A stretch of DNA of 64,000 bases from Bordetella sp. 02P26C-1 (lineage in GTDB: Bacteria; Pseudomonadota; Gammaproteobacteria; Burkholderiales; Burkholderiaceae_B), in contig NZ_WSJB01000022.1 of assembly GCF_009763255.1 (NCBI RefSeq), forward strand, positions 124,001 through 188,000, in the 5' to 3' direction. The notes below the pieces were generated by a model. It did not search any database and was not told where the DNA came from. It worked only from the letters and a program-made list of their open reading frames with translations. Positions 17,428-26,078 of this stretch are shown here, piece after piece. The position numbers and the translations under genes are program-made. Positions within the stretch are counted from its first letter, which is position 1. The number at the start of each line of letters is the position of its first letter.

Positions 17428-18105
17428 TTACTGCTTCTTGGCCGGCACTACGCTTTTCTGCAGCGCTTGAGCCGCCTCCAAGTGCATCTTCAGGCTAGGC
17501 AGCGTCTCCGTGGCAAATTGCTTGACCTCGGGATCTTTGACATCCTGCGCGGATTTTTCGAACAGTTTGACCGCATCCTCATGCGCGTCCACGCCGATCT
17601 CATTGGCGTAAGCTTCGTCAAATCCTTCATCGCGCATGCTCAACGCCTTGAGCTTAGCCTTCTGCATTAGCGAAGGCTCGTTGGGCGGCTCATAGCCCTT
17701 GCTCTTAGCCAGTTCCGCGAGTTTTTGCGAAACCTTGGTATGGTCGTCGATCATCTTTTGCGCGAACTCTTTGACCTGGGCGTTCTGGCTCTTTTCGAGG
17801 GCGAGCTTGCTGCCCTCGATCTCTAGCGCACCGGATTGCGCGGCGTCATTCAGAAATTGCCGGTCGGCGCTGTCCAATTTGCTCACCGATTCGCTCGCCT
17901 GCGGGGTCGTCGGGGTCTGTGCGCCGGCCGCGCCGGTGGGCTGAGCGCCCGTCTGGCCACCTGGTAGCGTACCCGTTTGTGCACCGGTGGGCGTCTCTGT
18001 CTTGCCACCGGCGGGTGCTTCGCTTTGCGTGGTTTGTGCACTGGCAGCGCCGACCAAGCCAAATGCCAACAACACACTCAACCCACTGTGTACGATTCGG
18101 TTCAT
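17428..18105 (-). CDS. Secreted DUF4142 protein with Gly/Thr/Gln-rich linker
   Basis: 225 residues from ATG 18105, preceded by AGGAG; a longer in-frame extension upstream lacks support. Residues 1-24 form a signal peptide (LLAFGLVGAASAQ), residues about 25-75 are low-complexity (repeated TG, AQTG, GGQTG units) and residues about 80-215 are the helical DUF4142 domain (QFLNDAAQSGALEIEGSKLALEKS, FAQKMIDDH, ferritin-like bundle in predicted structure). The domain's biochemical role is not established; it is common in envelope or desiccation-stress settings. It is likely periplasmic. The link to the glycan cluster is only adjacency. Confidence 0.8.
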   Translation of the reverse strand: MNRIVHSGLSVLLAFGLVGAASAQTTQSEAPAGGKTETPTGAQTGTLPGGQTGAQPTGAAGAQTPTTPQASESVSKLDSADRQFLNDAAQSGALEIEGSKLALEKSQNAQVKEFAQKMIDDHTKVSQKLAELAKSKGYEPPNEPSLMQKAKLKALSMRDEGFDEAYANEIGVDAHEDAVKLFEKSAQDVKDPEVKQFATETLPSLKMHLEAAQALQKSVVPAKKQ

Positions 18106-18255
18106 GATTTCGATCTCCTGATGTTCTGTGGCGCTATTGCCGTTGCGACGGCGCCGGCTGGCGACGTTCCCGACATTCAGCAAGTCGCATGCCGGATAGA
18201 AGCTGCCCGGCGCGTGCTTGACGCGTTTGGGTCCGCCGCCTAAGCTTTGCGCCCC

Positions 18256-18912
18256 ATGCTCAGTGCTGCCGATATGACACTCACCGCCGCGCCTGCTAAA
18301 TCGATGTTCGTTGGAATCCTGCTTGCCGCCGGATTGGGCGAACGATTTACGGCGGCATCGACAGGACGGCTGCCCACCACGACGCATAAGCTTCTGGCAG
18401 CTATGCCCGACGGGCGGCGTGTCGCTCAGGCTAGCGCGCAGTCTTTACTGCGTGCCGTGCCGCAGAGCGTCGCGGTAGTGGCTGGACGGCCTGCTGGCCT
18501 GGCCGACTTACTCGCTGAACTGGGCTGCGAGCTCGTGCATGTCGCCGACTCGCCACGCGGGATGGGCATTTCGCTCGCCGCGGCGGCCGCGCATTGGATA
18601 GCGCGGCACAAGGATGGCCTCGAAATCTCGGCGTGCGTGGTCGCGCTGGCAGATATGCCCTGGGTGCGGACTGACACCATTCGCACGCTGCTAGACCATG
18701 CCGAGGCAACCCGTATCGTTGTGCCGGTCTACCAGGGGCGTCGCGGACATCCCGTCGTGTTTGGCGCGAGCTACTTCTCTGATTTGGCTGAACTGCAGGG
18801 CGACGCGGGCGCCAAAGCCCTACTGCAGCGCTACGGCGTCAAGGAAGTCGAATGCGACGATCCGGGCATTCTGCGGGATATTGATGTTCCCGGCGACCTC
18901 ATGATGTGCTGA
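18256..18912 (+). CDS. MobA/MocA-like nucleotidyltransferase
   Basis: About 218 residues. The N-terminal GILLAAGLGERF (20-31) is the nucleotide-binding signature of the MobA/MocA group, HKLLAAM gives the following lysine and ALADMPW the metal-binding Asp. Relatives are CTP:molybdopterin cytidylyltransferases that finish the cofactor of xanthine-dehydrogenase-type enzymes. No molybdoenzyme or other cofactor gene lies nearby. No convincing Shine-Dalgarno sequence separates the possible starts (ATG 18256, 18274 or 18304); 18256 is a choice of length only. Confidence 0.72.
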   Translation: MLSAADMTLTAAPAKSMFVGILLAAGLGERFTAASTGRLPTTTHKLLAAMPDGRRVAQASAQSLLRAVPQSVAVVAGRPAGLADLLAELGCELVHVADSPRGMGISLAAAAAHWIARHKDGLEISACVVALADMPWVRTDTIRTLLDHAEATRIVVPVYQGRRGHPVVFGASYFSDLAELQGDAGAKALLQRYGVKEVECDDPGILRDIDVPGDLMMC

Positions 18913-19002
18913 TTCGCTGGGTAGCCGTGTTAAAGCGGCATGATCAGCCCCCGAGCCAAGCACGCACAACGCCCTCGCGACCGCCGTGCGGTGAAACCTG
19001 TA

Positions 19003-19030
19003 TTGTCAAACGAGAAAAATTTGCAATAAT
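19003..19030 (+). promoter_or_regulatory. Sigma-70-like promoter upstream of doxX
   Basis: TTGTCA (19003-19008) and AATAAT (19025-19030) are separated by 16 bases in an AT-rich patch that stands out from its GC-rich surroundings, about 70 bases before the DoxX start. Confidence 0.55.
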
Positions 19031-19102
19031 GGCCGCACTCGTCGCCTCTCTCCTAGATGATTTCGGGGCGATCATTCCAACAATTCCACCGAGCCCGACA
19101 AC

Positions 19103-19504
19103 ATGAAATCTGACGACACCGGCAAGCTGATTGTGCGCCTTAGCGTGGGTATTCTGGTGCTCATGCACGGGCTGTTCAAATTATCGAGCGGCGTCGGTGG
19201 CATCGCCGGCATGTTGAGCTCGCACGGTCTGCCATCAGTACTGGCTTATGGCGCCTACGTCGGCGAAATTGTGGGCCCGCTGCTCGTTATATTGGGGCTG
19301 TTCAGCCGCCTGGGTGCGCTAATCATCGTGGTCAATATGATTTTTGCCATCCTGCTTGCGCATATGGGGCAACTGACCAGCCTGACGGGCCAGGGGGGCT
19401 GGGCGCTGGAGCTACAGGGCATGTTCCTGTTCAGCGCGCTGGCGGTGCTCTTTATGGGCGCGGGCCGCTTTAGTCTGGGCGGTGCCAGCGGTCGCTGGAA
19501 TTAA
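19103..19504 (+). CDS. DoxX family membrane protein
   Basis: 133 residues with four hydrophobic segments (about 10-28, 50-68, 72-90, 100-122) and the family's arrangement of glycines and small residues (VLMHGLFKL, YVGEIVGPLLVILGLFSRLGAL). DoxX proteins are small inner-membrane proteins, some linked to quinone/redox or thiosulfate oxidation; no function can be fixed here. It stands alone behind its own promoter and is convergent with arsC. Confidence 0.85.
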   Translation: MKSDDTGKLIVRLSVGILVLMHGLFKLSSGVGGIAGMLSSHGLPSVLAYGAYVGEIVGPLLVILGLFSRLGALIIVVNMIFAILLAHMGQLTSLTGQGGWALELQGMFLFSALAVLFMGAGRFSLGGASGRWN

Positions 19505-19566
19505 TGGACGTAGCGGGCCAGGCCCGCTCATCGTCGCGACGGCACGCAGAACGCGGCCGTCGTCGT

Positions 19567-19917
19567 TCAGGGCAGAATGTCTTTCACCACCTCCACCGGC
19601 CTGCCGAGGCGCGTGCCCTTCTCCGTGACCACAAAAGGCCGGTTGATCAGGATCGGGTTTTCAATCATCGCATCCAGCAACTGATCGTCGGTTACGCCCG
19701 GCGCGTCCAGCCCGAGTTCCTGATAGAGCGATTCCTTCGTACGCACCGCTTCACGCACGCTCAGGCCCGCCTGCTTGATCATGCCCGCGAGCGTGTCGCG
19801 CGACGGCGGATCTTTCAGGTACTCGATCACGGTGGGCTCGATCCCGGCATCGCGGATCATCTGCAGCGCGTTGCGAGAGGTGCTGCACCGCGGATTGTGA
19901 TAAATCGTCGCTGACAT
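19567..19917 (-). CDS. arsC: Arsenate reductase, glutaredoxin-linked ArsC family
   Basis: 116 residues. The catalytic Cys11 sits in HNPRCSTSR and the conserved arginine block NRPFVVTEKGTRLGRP matches the substrate-binding region of E. coli ArsC. It should reduce arsenate to arsenite with glutathione and glutaredoxin. It lacks the last ~25 residues of plasmid ArsC, as many chromosomal members do. No arsR, arsB or acr3 is adjacent, so a role in resistance is less sure than the fold; some relatives are Spx-like or of unknown use. Confidence 0.83.
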   Translation of the reverse strand: MSATIYHNPRCSTSRNALQMIRDAGIEPTVIEYLKDPPSRDTLAGMIKQAGLSVREAVRTKESLYQELGLDAPGVTDDQLLDAMIENPILINRPFVVTEKGTRLGRPVEVVKDILP

Positions 19918-19990
19918 ACGAATTCCTTCCTAGACCAAAAGCCAGAGTCTACCAACCGGCGCCCTTGCGTGACACCTGCTCGTCCCATCC

Positions 19991-21409
19991 TCAGGACTCT
20001 GGCCACACGGGCGGGTGCGACCCCGGTGGCATCGACGGTCGCGTCCAAGCGGCAGGCGTGTCCGCGAACCGGGCCGCGTGGCGCACGGCAGTCAAATCAC
20101 CGAAACCTGAGGGCGTCGTTTCGAGATAGTCGTCCACACTGGGCATGGCGCAGGCGAGCCCGCCCTCGACCCTACCAAGCGAACGCAGCCAGCGTGCCGT
20201 CCGCGCCAGCGAGACACGCACATGCCAGCTACCGCCCTGCGCCGCCTGGCGCATCAATGCAACCTGAGTCCCGAAAGCCATGAGGTAGCCAGAGGCATGA
20301 TCCAAAATCTGCATGGGCAGCGCGCGAGGACCATCAATCCCTGCCGCCAGCCCCTCGGCGTGGTTAAACCCCGAGGCCGTCTGCACCAGCGAATCGAATC
20401 CGCGCCGTCCCGACCAGGGGCCGTGCTCGCCATAGGCGGACAACGTCACATAAACAATGCCAGGACGTTGTTTTGCCGCCTCGGCCGCGCCAAAACCCAG
20501 CTCCTCGAGTCCGCCGGGCCTGTAACCCTGCACAAACACGCGCGCGTCCTTGAGCAGTTGGCGTAACGTCGATTGACCTGTTCCGGTACGCAAATCCACG
20601 TGGACCGAAAGTTTGCCCCGGCTTGTTTCCGCGATGGTGTCGATGTTTGGCAGATGCGGTGAATTGACGAGCATGACGTCCGCACCATAGGCCGCGAGCG
20701 CCCGCCCGCAGACGGGTCCGGCGATTATCCGCGTTAAATCGAGCACCCGGATGCCTTGCAACGGGCGCGTATCGGGCGTTTCTTGTGGCCAGGGTAACGG
20801 ATCGGCATCCGCTATCTTGGTGATCGATATCAGCGGTTGACTGGCCAGCGCGATGCCTTGCGGGTGCGCGTCCCATTCATCAAACGTGCGCATCGCCGCG
20901 ACGACCAGGCCGGCTTCGGCTGCCGCCTGCTCGAAATCCAAGGCAGTCCATCGCGCGAGCGCGTGCGTCACCGCCTCTTTCGAGGTGCCCGGCCCGGTGG
21001 GACAGCCCAGCAAAGCCAGCGCCCCGTCCCGGTGATGCGCAAAGTTGGCATGGATACGCAACCAGCCGCCATCCCCACAACGGTAGACGCCGGTAATTTT
21101 GTCGTGAATTTCCTGCTCGACGCCGCCGATTCGGAAATAACTGCGGCACTCCTGCGCCGCAGCCAGCATATCGACCGCGACGCGCTGTCTGGCGCCGCCG
21201 CGCAGAAAACCGATTTCGGCCGCAGCCAGCGCCGCGGCTGCCATGGTGACCTGGGCAGCTGCCCCCACCGCGAAAGACGAAGGAAATACCGGATCCTTGC
21301 CTGTCAGTTGGATGTGCGTTAAAGCCTCATCGGGCAGTGCCATGTCCCGCCACAGCGTCTGTAAAACGCTCTGTGCGTTGTTGGCGCCTGATAGGTCTTC
21401 CGGGCTCAT
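19991..21409 (-). CDS. Family III CoA-transferase (CaiB/BaiF) with rearranged halves
   Basis: 472 residues. The usual N-terminal Rossmann block (GIRVLDLTRIIAGPVCGRALAAYGADV) appears only at about residue 218, preceded by a segment that looks like the later part of the fold (AVDMLAAAQECRSYF, then YRCGDGGWLRIHANFAHHRDG). The catalytic Asp expected in the VxVSLxDA-type strand is not evident in either half (VDMLAAA and VRVSLARTA). Family III enzymes move CoA between carboxylic acids; this one may act on an unknown acid or may not be catalytic in the usual way. It is divergent from the glutathione peroxidase gene. Confidence 0.78.
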   Translation of the reverse strand: MSPEDLSGANNAQSVLQTLWRDMALPDEALTHIQLTGKDPVFPSSFAVGAAAQVTMAAAALAAAEIGFLRGGARQRVAVDMLAAAQECRSYFRIGGVEQEIHDKITGVYRCGDGGWLRIHANFAHHRDGALALLGCPTGPGTSKEAVTHALARWTALDFEQAAAEAGLVVAAMRTFDEWDAHPQGIALASQPLISITKIADADPLPWPQETPDTRPLQGIRVLDLTRIIAGPVCGRALAAYGADVMLVNSPHLPNIDTIAETSRGKLSVHVDLRTGTGQSTLRQLLKDARVFVQGYRPGGLEELGFGAAEAAKQRPGIVYVTLSAYGEHGPWSGRRGFDSLVQTASGFNHAEGLAAGIDGPRALPMQILDHASGYLMAFGTQVALMRQAAQGGSWHVRVSLARTARWLRSLGRVEGGLACAMPSVDDYLETTPSGFGDLTAVRHAARFADTPAAWTRPSMPPGSHPPVWPES

Positions 21410-21698
21410 CGACGTCTCCTTTTACGGGCGGCCCCTAGCAAAAGCCAAGGGCACACATGAGCAATTCTCTCAAAGGATAGGTGAAACGCGCCACCTCCTT
21501 ATTTCGCGCGTGGACTGCCATGCTAGTTCCACGAGGATGTCCGCGTGTCTGGTGATTACCTAGTTTCATCGGGCGCGGTGTAGCGACGCGTCGGTGTGCA
21601 CGGTCGTTCAATCACGTATTCATCCACGGGAACATGCAGGTAGCGTTACACTCCTTGAGGTTTACACCGCCCCGTATGCGACATCACAGGAGCCCACC

Positions 21699-22190
21699 AT
21701 GACCAACATCTATGACTTTTCCGTCACGGACATTCAGGGCCATGAACGCTCGCTTGAGGCGTATCGTGGCCAGGTGCTGCTGGTGGTGAATGTCGCGTCT
21801 AAATGCGGGTTTACGCCTCAGTACGCCGGCTTGGAAGAATTGCAGCGCGAGCTGGGGGCTGACGGATTTTCGGTGCTGGGATTCCCCTGCGATCAATTCG
21901 GTCATCAAGAGCCGGGTGACGAATCGCAAATCCAGCAGTTCTGCTCCACGCAGTATGGCGTCACGTTTCCCATGCACGCGAAGATCGAAGTGAACGGGCC
22001 GAACGCGCATCCCCTGTACCGTTGGTTAAAGGGTGAAAAACGGGGGGTGCTCGGCACCGAGGCGATCAAATGGAATTTCACGAAATTCCTCGTCGGTCGG
22101 GATGGCCAAGTGATCAAGCGCTATGCGCCAACAGATAAGCCGGCATCGCTTAGAAGCGACATACTAGCCGCTTGCAAGGCCGCAGAGTAA
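21699..22190 (+). CDS. Glutathione peroxidase family (thioredoxin-dependent type likely)
   Basis: 163 residues from ATG 21699 with AGGAG 6 bases upstream. The peroxidatic residue is Cys36 (NVASKCGFTPQY), Gln70 is in FGHQEPGD, and Trp125-Asn126 in KWNFTKF complete the catalytic tetrad. Cys82 in QQFCSTQYG lies where thioredoxin-dependent members keep their resolving cysteine, so thioredoxin may be the true reductant. It detoxifies hydrogen peroxide and organic hydroperoxides in the cytoplasm. Confidence 0.9.
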   Translation: MTNIYDFSVTDIQGHERSLEAYRGQVLLVVNVASKCGFTPQYAGLEELQRELGADGFSVLGFPCDQFGHQEPGDESQIQQFCSTQYGVTFPMHAKIEVNGPNAHPLYRWLKGEKRGVLGTEAIKWNFTKFLVGRDGQVIKRYAPTDKPASLRSDILAACKAAE

Positions 22191-22267
22191 GCCGGTGCAG
22201 TAACCCGTGCTGCGCCCTTTGCTGTCGTACCCCTCGCTTCGGCAGCGCTGATCCCGGGCGTCCCGTC

Positions 22268-22768
22268 ATGATTTTTTTAACGTCTCCCGATATGCCCGAC
22301 ACCGCTCCCCTACACTTCCGACGCGCTCGGCGCGACGATTTGGACACGCTGGTCACCCTATTGGCCGACGACGTCCTCGGCCGCGAGCGCGAGGATGCCT
22401 CGATGCCAGCCGTGTCCTGCTATGTCTTGGCGTTCGAAGCGATTGACCGCGACCCGAACCAGTTTTTGGCCGTGGCCGAGCGCTATGGCCATATCATCGG
22501 CTGCCTTCAACTGAGCTTCATCCCCGGCCTGTCACGTCGTGGGCTCTGGCGTGGCCAGATTGAGAGTGTGCGCATCGCTTCGGGCGAACGTGGCAGCGGC
22601 ATCGGCCGTTTGATGTTCGAGTGGGCCATTGCGCAATGCCGTGAACGCGGCTGCGGGCTGGTTCAACTTACGACCGACAAAAAACGCGGCGACGCCCGTC
22701 GCTTTTACGAATCTTTGGGTTTCACGGCCTCGCACGAAGGTATGAAGCTCGAGCTTGGCAGTCTTTAA
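22268..22768 (+). CDS. GNAT family N-acetyltransferase
   Basis: About 166 residues. Beta-1 is FRRARRDDLDTLVTLL, the acetyl-CoA pyrophosphate loop is SGERGSGIGRLMFEWAI (R/Q-x-x-G-x-G/A), and the C-terminal FYESLGFTASHEGMKLEL closes the fold. The substrate cannot be inferred. Starts at 22268 (ATG) and 22292 (ATG) are both possible and neither has a clear ribosome-binding site. It is 18 bases upstream of the lipoate-ligase accessory gene and may share its message. Confidence 0.8.
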   Translation: MIFLTSPDMPDTAPLHFRRARRDDLDTLVTLLADDVLGREREDASMPAVSCYVLAFEAIDRDPNQFLAVAERYGHIIGCLQLSFIPGLSRRGLWRGQIESVRIASGERGSGIGRLMFEWAIAQCRERGCGLVQLTTDKKRGDARRFYESLGFTASHEGMKLELGSL

Positions 22769-22786
22769 TCTGGAGTCCTCCTCGCC

Positions 22787-23062
22787 ATGCATGGTGAATA
22801 CAAAGTCCCCGGCGGCAAATTGGTTGTTGTCGACCTGGAAGTGAAAGACGGCTTGCTTGCCGATGTGCGCTTGAGCGGCGATTTTTTCCTGGAGCCGCCC
22901 GAGGCGCTGGACGATATCAACGCAAGTTTGTGCGGCTTGCCCGCTGAAAGCGATGAAACCAGCATCGCTGCCGCCGTGGCGCGGGCCTTGCCCAGCGGCG
23001 CCGAACTCTTCGGCTTTTCACCCGAGGCGGTTGCCGTCACCGTACGGAGGGCGCTGGCATGA
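22787..23062 (+). CDS. Stand-alone C-terminal (accessory) domain of lipoate-protein ligase, LplB-like
   Basis: 91 residues beginning MHGEYKVPGGKLVVVDLEV, followed by a GDFFLEPPEALDDIN block. This is the arrangement of the small domain that closes E. coli-type LplA and that exists as the separate LplB subunit in the bipartite archaeal enzyme of Thermoplasma acidophilum, where it is needed to form lipoyl-AMP. It overlaps the catalytic-domain gene by 4 bases (ATGA), as expected for subunits made in equal amounts. Assignment rests on motif memory and context. Confidence 0.75.
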   Translation: MHGEYKVPGGKLVVVDLEVKDGLLADVRLSGDFFLEPPEALDDINASLCGLPAESDETSIAAAVARALPSGAELFGFSPEAVAVTVRRALA

Positions 23063-23838
23063 GCGAACGTACTGCATGGAACGATTACCCCTGGGAACTG
23101 ATCCACGAGGCGCCCCAGGCGCCTGAATTGCACATGGCGCTGGACGCGGTCATCACCGACGAAGTCGGCGCCGGATTGCGGCCCCCTACCCTGCGCATCT
23201 GGGAATGGTCGCAACCCGCAGTCATCATCGGCCGTTTTCAATCACTGAAGAACGAAGTCGATCCCGAAGGCGCCGCCCGCTATGGCGTGAAGGTAGTACG
23301 CCGGGTCAGCGGCGGTGGCGCGATGTTCGTCGAACCGGGTAATACCATCACCTATTCCCTGAGCGTGCCGCAGGCGCTGGTGCAAGGGATGACGTTCCAG
23401 GAATCCTATGAATACCTCGACGCCTGGGTCATCCGGGCCCTGCAGGACCTGGGGATCAAAGCCTGGTATCAGCCGCTGAACGACATTGCTTCCGAGAGCG
23501 GCAAGATCGGCGGCGCGGCACAGGCACGCCGTGCCGGCGCCGTGCTCCATCATGTCACGATGTCTTATGACATTGACGCCGACAAAATGGTGCAGGTTCT
23601 GCGTATTGGCCGGGAAAAACTGTCCGATAAAGGCACCACCAGCGCGAAAAAACGCGTCGATCCGCTGCGCAGTCAGACAGGATTGGAACGTAGCGTAATT
23701 ATTGAACGCATGCTGCAGACGTTCCGTAGCCTGGCGCCGCTGACGCCCATTGCGCTATCGCCGAGCACCCTGGCCAAAGCGCAGGCCCAGGCCGAGGAAA
23801 AGTTTTCCACCGAGCAATGGACCGCTCAGGTCCCCTGA
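23059..23838 (+). CDS. lplA: Lipoate-protein ligase A catalytic subunit
   Basis: 259 residues of the biotin/lipoate ligase fold. RRVSGGGAMF (81-90) is the adenylate-binding glycine loop and NDIASESGKIGGAAQ (141-155) carries the catalytic Lys149; His164 and His165 follow. It attaches free lipoate to the lipoyl domains of 2-oxoacid dehydrogenases and the glycine-cleavage H protein. It lacks the C-terminal accessory domain, which is encoded just upstream. An octanoyl-transferase role is less likely given the retained adenylation motifs. Confidence 0.83.
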   Translation: MSERTAWNDYPWELIHEAPQAPELHMALDAVITDEVGAGLRPPTLRIWEWSQPAVIIGRFQSLKNEVDPEGAARYGVKVVRRVSGGGAMFVEPGNTITYSLSVPQALVQGMTFQESYEYLDAWVIRALQDLGIKAWYQPLNDIASESGKIGGAAQARRAGAVLHHVTMSYDIDADKMVQVLRIGREKLSDKGTTSAKKRVDPLRSQTGLERSVIIERMLQTFRSLAPLTPIALSPSTLAKAQAQAEEKFSTEQWTAQVP

Positions 23839-23846
23839 TACGACCT

Positions 23847-24665
23847 ATGCCCATGACTGCACCTTTTCGCTATCGTCTCCTCGCACCCGCCGGTATATTG
23901 GCTCTGGCGCTGCTCGCCGGCTGCGCGAGCTCGCCGCCGGCAAATATTTCCCTGCCTTCCGGCGTCCCGGAGCCTGCCCGCGCCGAGCAACAAGTCAGTG
24001 GCCTGAATGTCGAACGCATCGAGTGGAAAGGCACGAAGCCCGGTTGCCAGGGGGAATGTCCCACTATCCAAATTGATAGCGTGGCGTTTCCGGAGATACC
24101 GAAGCTCACGCCACTGGTGGACCATGTGCTGGCCTACATGACAGGGCTTGAGCCAGACCGCCCGCGCCCATACCAGACACTGGCGGAATACACGCAGTAT
24201 TTCTGGCAGACAGCACAACCGCGCGATGTGACGATCTTCAAAGCCGAGGTCAAAGACGTCAGCGACAAGATCATCGCCATCGAACTGCACACTGGCCAAT
24301 ACCTGACCGGCGCGGCGCATGGCATCCCCGCGACCCAATACCTGAACTGGCAGCGCGACCGCGAACGCGTTCTCGCGCTAGATGAAGCGCTGTTGCCGGG
24401 CCAACATCCCGCGTTCGTCGAGGCGTTGCGCCGCGCCCATCAAGCTTGGCTCGCGCAAAACCCGGACGCGCAGCAGGACCCGCAGGCGTACAACCGGATG
24501 TGGCCATTCCAGGAAAGCGACAATTTCGCGCTCACGCGCGACGGTGTGGTCGTGAAATACGACGCCTACTCCATTGCCCCGTACTCGCATGGGCAACCTG
24601 AACTGCGCATACCGTACGGGGAGCTTAATGGCATTCTGCGCCCAGAATTTATGGGCGGGTGGTAG
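23847..24665 (+). CDS. Outer-membrane/periplasmic lipoprotein, DUF3298-like
   Basis: About 272 residues. A lipobox LLAGC puts the lipid-modified cysteine at residue 26 after a hydrophobic stretch (GILALALLAG). The mature part contains a conserved GAAHGIPATQYLNW block and a closing YDAYSIAPYSHG/IPYGELNGIL block typical of DUF3298/RsiV-type domains. RsiV proteins bind lysozyme in Gram-positives; a peptidoglycan or lysozyme-related role here is only analogy. It starts 9 bases after lplA. Confidence 0.78.
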   Translation: MPMTAPFRYRLLAPAGILALALLAGCASSPPANISLPSGVPEPARAEQQVSGLNVERIEWKGTKPGCQGECPTIQIDSVAFPEIPKLTPLVDHVLAYMTGLEPDRPRPYQTLAEYTQYFWQTAQPRDVTIFKAEVKDVSDKIIAIELHTGQYLTGAAHGIPATQYLNWQRDRERVLALDEALLPGQHPAFVEALRRAHQAWLAQNPDAQQDPQAYNRMWPFQESDNFALTRDGVVVKYDAYSIAPYSHGQPELRIPYGELNGILRPEFMGGW

Positions 24666-24698
24666 TTATCCTAGTCGCCGTGGCCCAAGCGCGTCAGA

Positions 24699-25988
24699 TC
24701 AGGGATACAAGCCGCGCACCTGACGCGCTTGCAGAATCCGCGTGCACGCCACGATAAAGGCGGCCGTACGCAGGCTCACCTTGTGTTCTTTCGCGACCTG
24801 CGCCACGGCCGCATAGGCCTCGCGCATCAGGCGCTCAAGACGGCTGTTGATTTCGTCCTCGCTCCAGAAGAAGCTCGAGAAATCCTGCACCCACTCGAAA
24901 TAGCTGACCGTCACGCCACCGGCGTTGGCGAGCACGTCGGGGACCACATATACGCCGTTGTCATGCAAGATGTCGTCGGCAATTGGCGTCGTCGGGCCGT
25001 TTGCACCTTCCACCACGATTTTTGCGCGGATCTTGCTGGCGTTGTTCTCGTTGATCTGGCCTTCGAGTGCGGCGGGGACGAGGAATTCGGTTTCCAGCTC
25101 CCAGAATCGCTCATTGGCGAGCGCCTCGCCCGCGCTAAAGCCGCCCACGCCGCCTTTTTGCGACACATGATTCAGCAGCTTGTGCACATCCAGGCCGGCC
25201 GGGTTGTACACGGTGCCCGTGTGGTCCTGCACGGCGATGACCTTCGCGCCTACCTCATGGAACAGGCGCGCGGCGGTGCCGCCCACGTTACCGAAGCCTT
25301 GCACAATCACGCGAGCGCCGTTGAGGTCGATATTGCGGTCGCGCGCGGCTTCGCACGCAATCACGAACACGCCCCGGCCCGTGGCCTCGACCCGGCCCAG
25401 ACTACCGCCCAAGGCGATGGGCTTGCCGGTTACCACGCCCGTCGCCGTCGCGCCCTCGTTCATGGAGTAGGTGTCCATCATCCACGCCATGGTTTGGGCG
25501 TTCGTGTTCACGTCCGGCGCGGGGATATCCTTCGAGGGCCCGATGATGACGCCGATTTCCGACGTGTAGCGGCGCGTCATACGCTCGATTTCGGCTTGGG
25601 ACAGCATTCGGGGGTCGACGCGAATCCCGCCTTTCGCGCCGCCGTAGGGCAGATTGACCGCTGCGTTCTTGATCGACATCCAGGCCGCCAGCGCCATGAC
25701 TTCCGACAGCGTCACGTCTTGGTGAAATCGCACCCCGCCCTTGCCAGGGCCGCGAGAGGTATTGTGCTGGACGCGATATCCCTCGAAATGGGCAATCGTG
25801 CCGTTATCCAGTTCGATCGGCACATCCACGATCAGCGCCCGCTTGGGACGCTTGAGCGTCTCTACCCAGCGTGCCAAGGGACCCAGGTAAGGGGTGACCC
25901 GGTCTACCTGCTGCAGGTAAATACCCCATGGCCCGAGATGCTCGGCTTGCAAGTATGACGGCAATGTGTGGGAGGGCTGATCTGACAT
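24699..25988 (-). CDS. gdhA: Glutamate dehydrogenase
   Basis: 429 residues, the length of hexameric small-subunit GDH. Substrate/catalytic block [13 protein letters not shown] (Lys119), [10 protein letters not shown] (82-89) and the dinucleotide loop GFGNVG (231-236) are intact. It interconverts glutamate and 2-oxoglutarate plus ammonia; the coenzyme (NAD or NADP) is not fixed by these motifs. A long inverted repeat lies 57 bases upstream of its start, and a TACAAT-like -10 on the minus strand (26021-26026) lies between. Confidence 0.9.
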   Translation of the reverse strand: MSDQPSHTLPSYLQAEHLGPWGIYLQQVDRVTPYLGPLARWVETLKRPKRALIVDVPIELDNGTIAHFEGYRVQHNTSRGPGKGGVRFHQDVTLSEVMALAAWMSIKNAAVNLPYGGAKGGIRVDPRMLSQAEIERMTRRYTSEIGVIIGPSKDIPAPDVNTNAQTMAWMMDTYSMNEGATATGVVTGKPIALGGSLGRVEATGRGVFVIACEAARDRNIDLNGARVIVQGFGNVGGTAARLFHEVGAKVIAVQDHTGTVYNPAGLDVHKLLNHVSQKGGVGGFSAGEALANERFWELETEFLVPAALEGQINENNASKIRAKIVVEGANGPTTPIADDILHDNGVYVVPDVLANAGGVTVSYFEWVQDFSSFFWSEDEINSRLERLMREAYAAVAQVAKEHKVSLRTAAFIVACTRILQARQVRGLYP

Positions 25989-26044
25989 AGAGGAACTCCG
26001 AACGAGGAAGGGTTCACAGGATTGTAGCGACGAATTTTTAGCCG

Positions 26045-26078
26045 TCCCTAATTATTTTTAAAAAAATAAATTAGGGAC
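26045..26078. promoter_or_regulatory. AT-centred inverted repeat upstream of gdhA
   Basis: GTCCCTAAT (26045-26053) and ATTAGGGAC (26070-26078) are perfect inverted arms around an AT-rich centre that itself nearly continues the palindrome. It covers or borders the likely -35 region of gdhA, so it may be an operator; as RNA it would also form a stem. Confidence 0.5.

Noticed and set aside
19567-19917. Arsenic resistance island
   Set aside because: Only arsC is present; no arsR, efflux pump or arsH is nearby.
24729-25958. 409-codon open frame opposite gdhA
   Set aside because: Shadow of gdhA with no recognisable motif.
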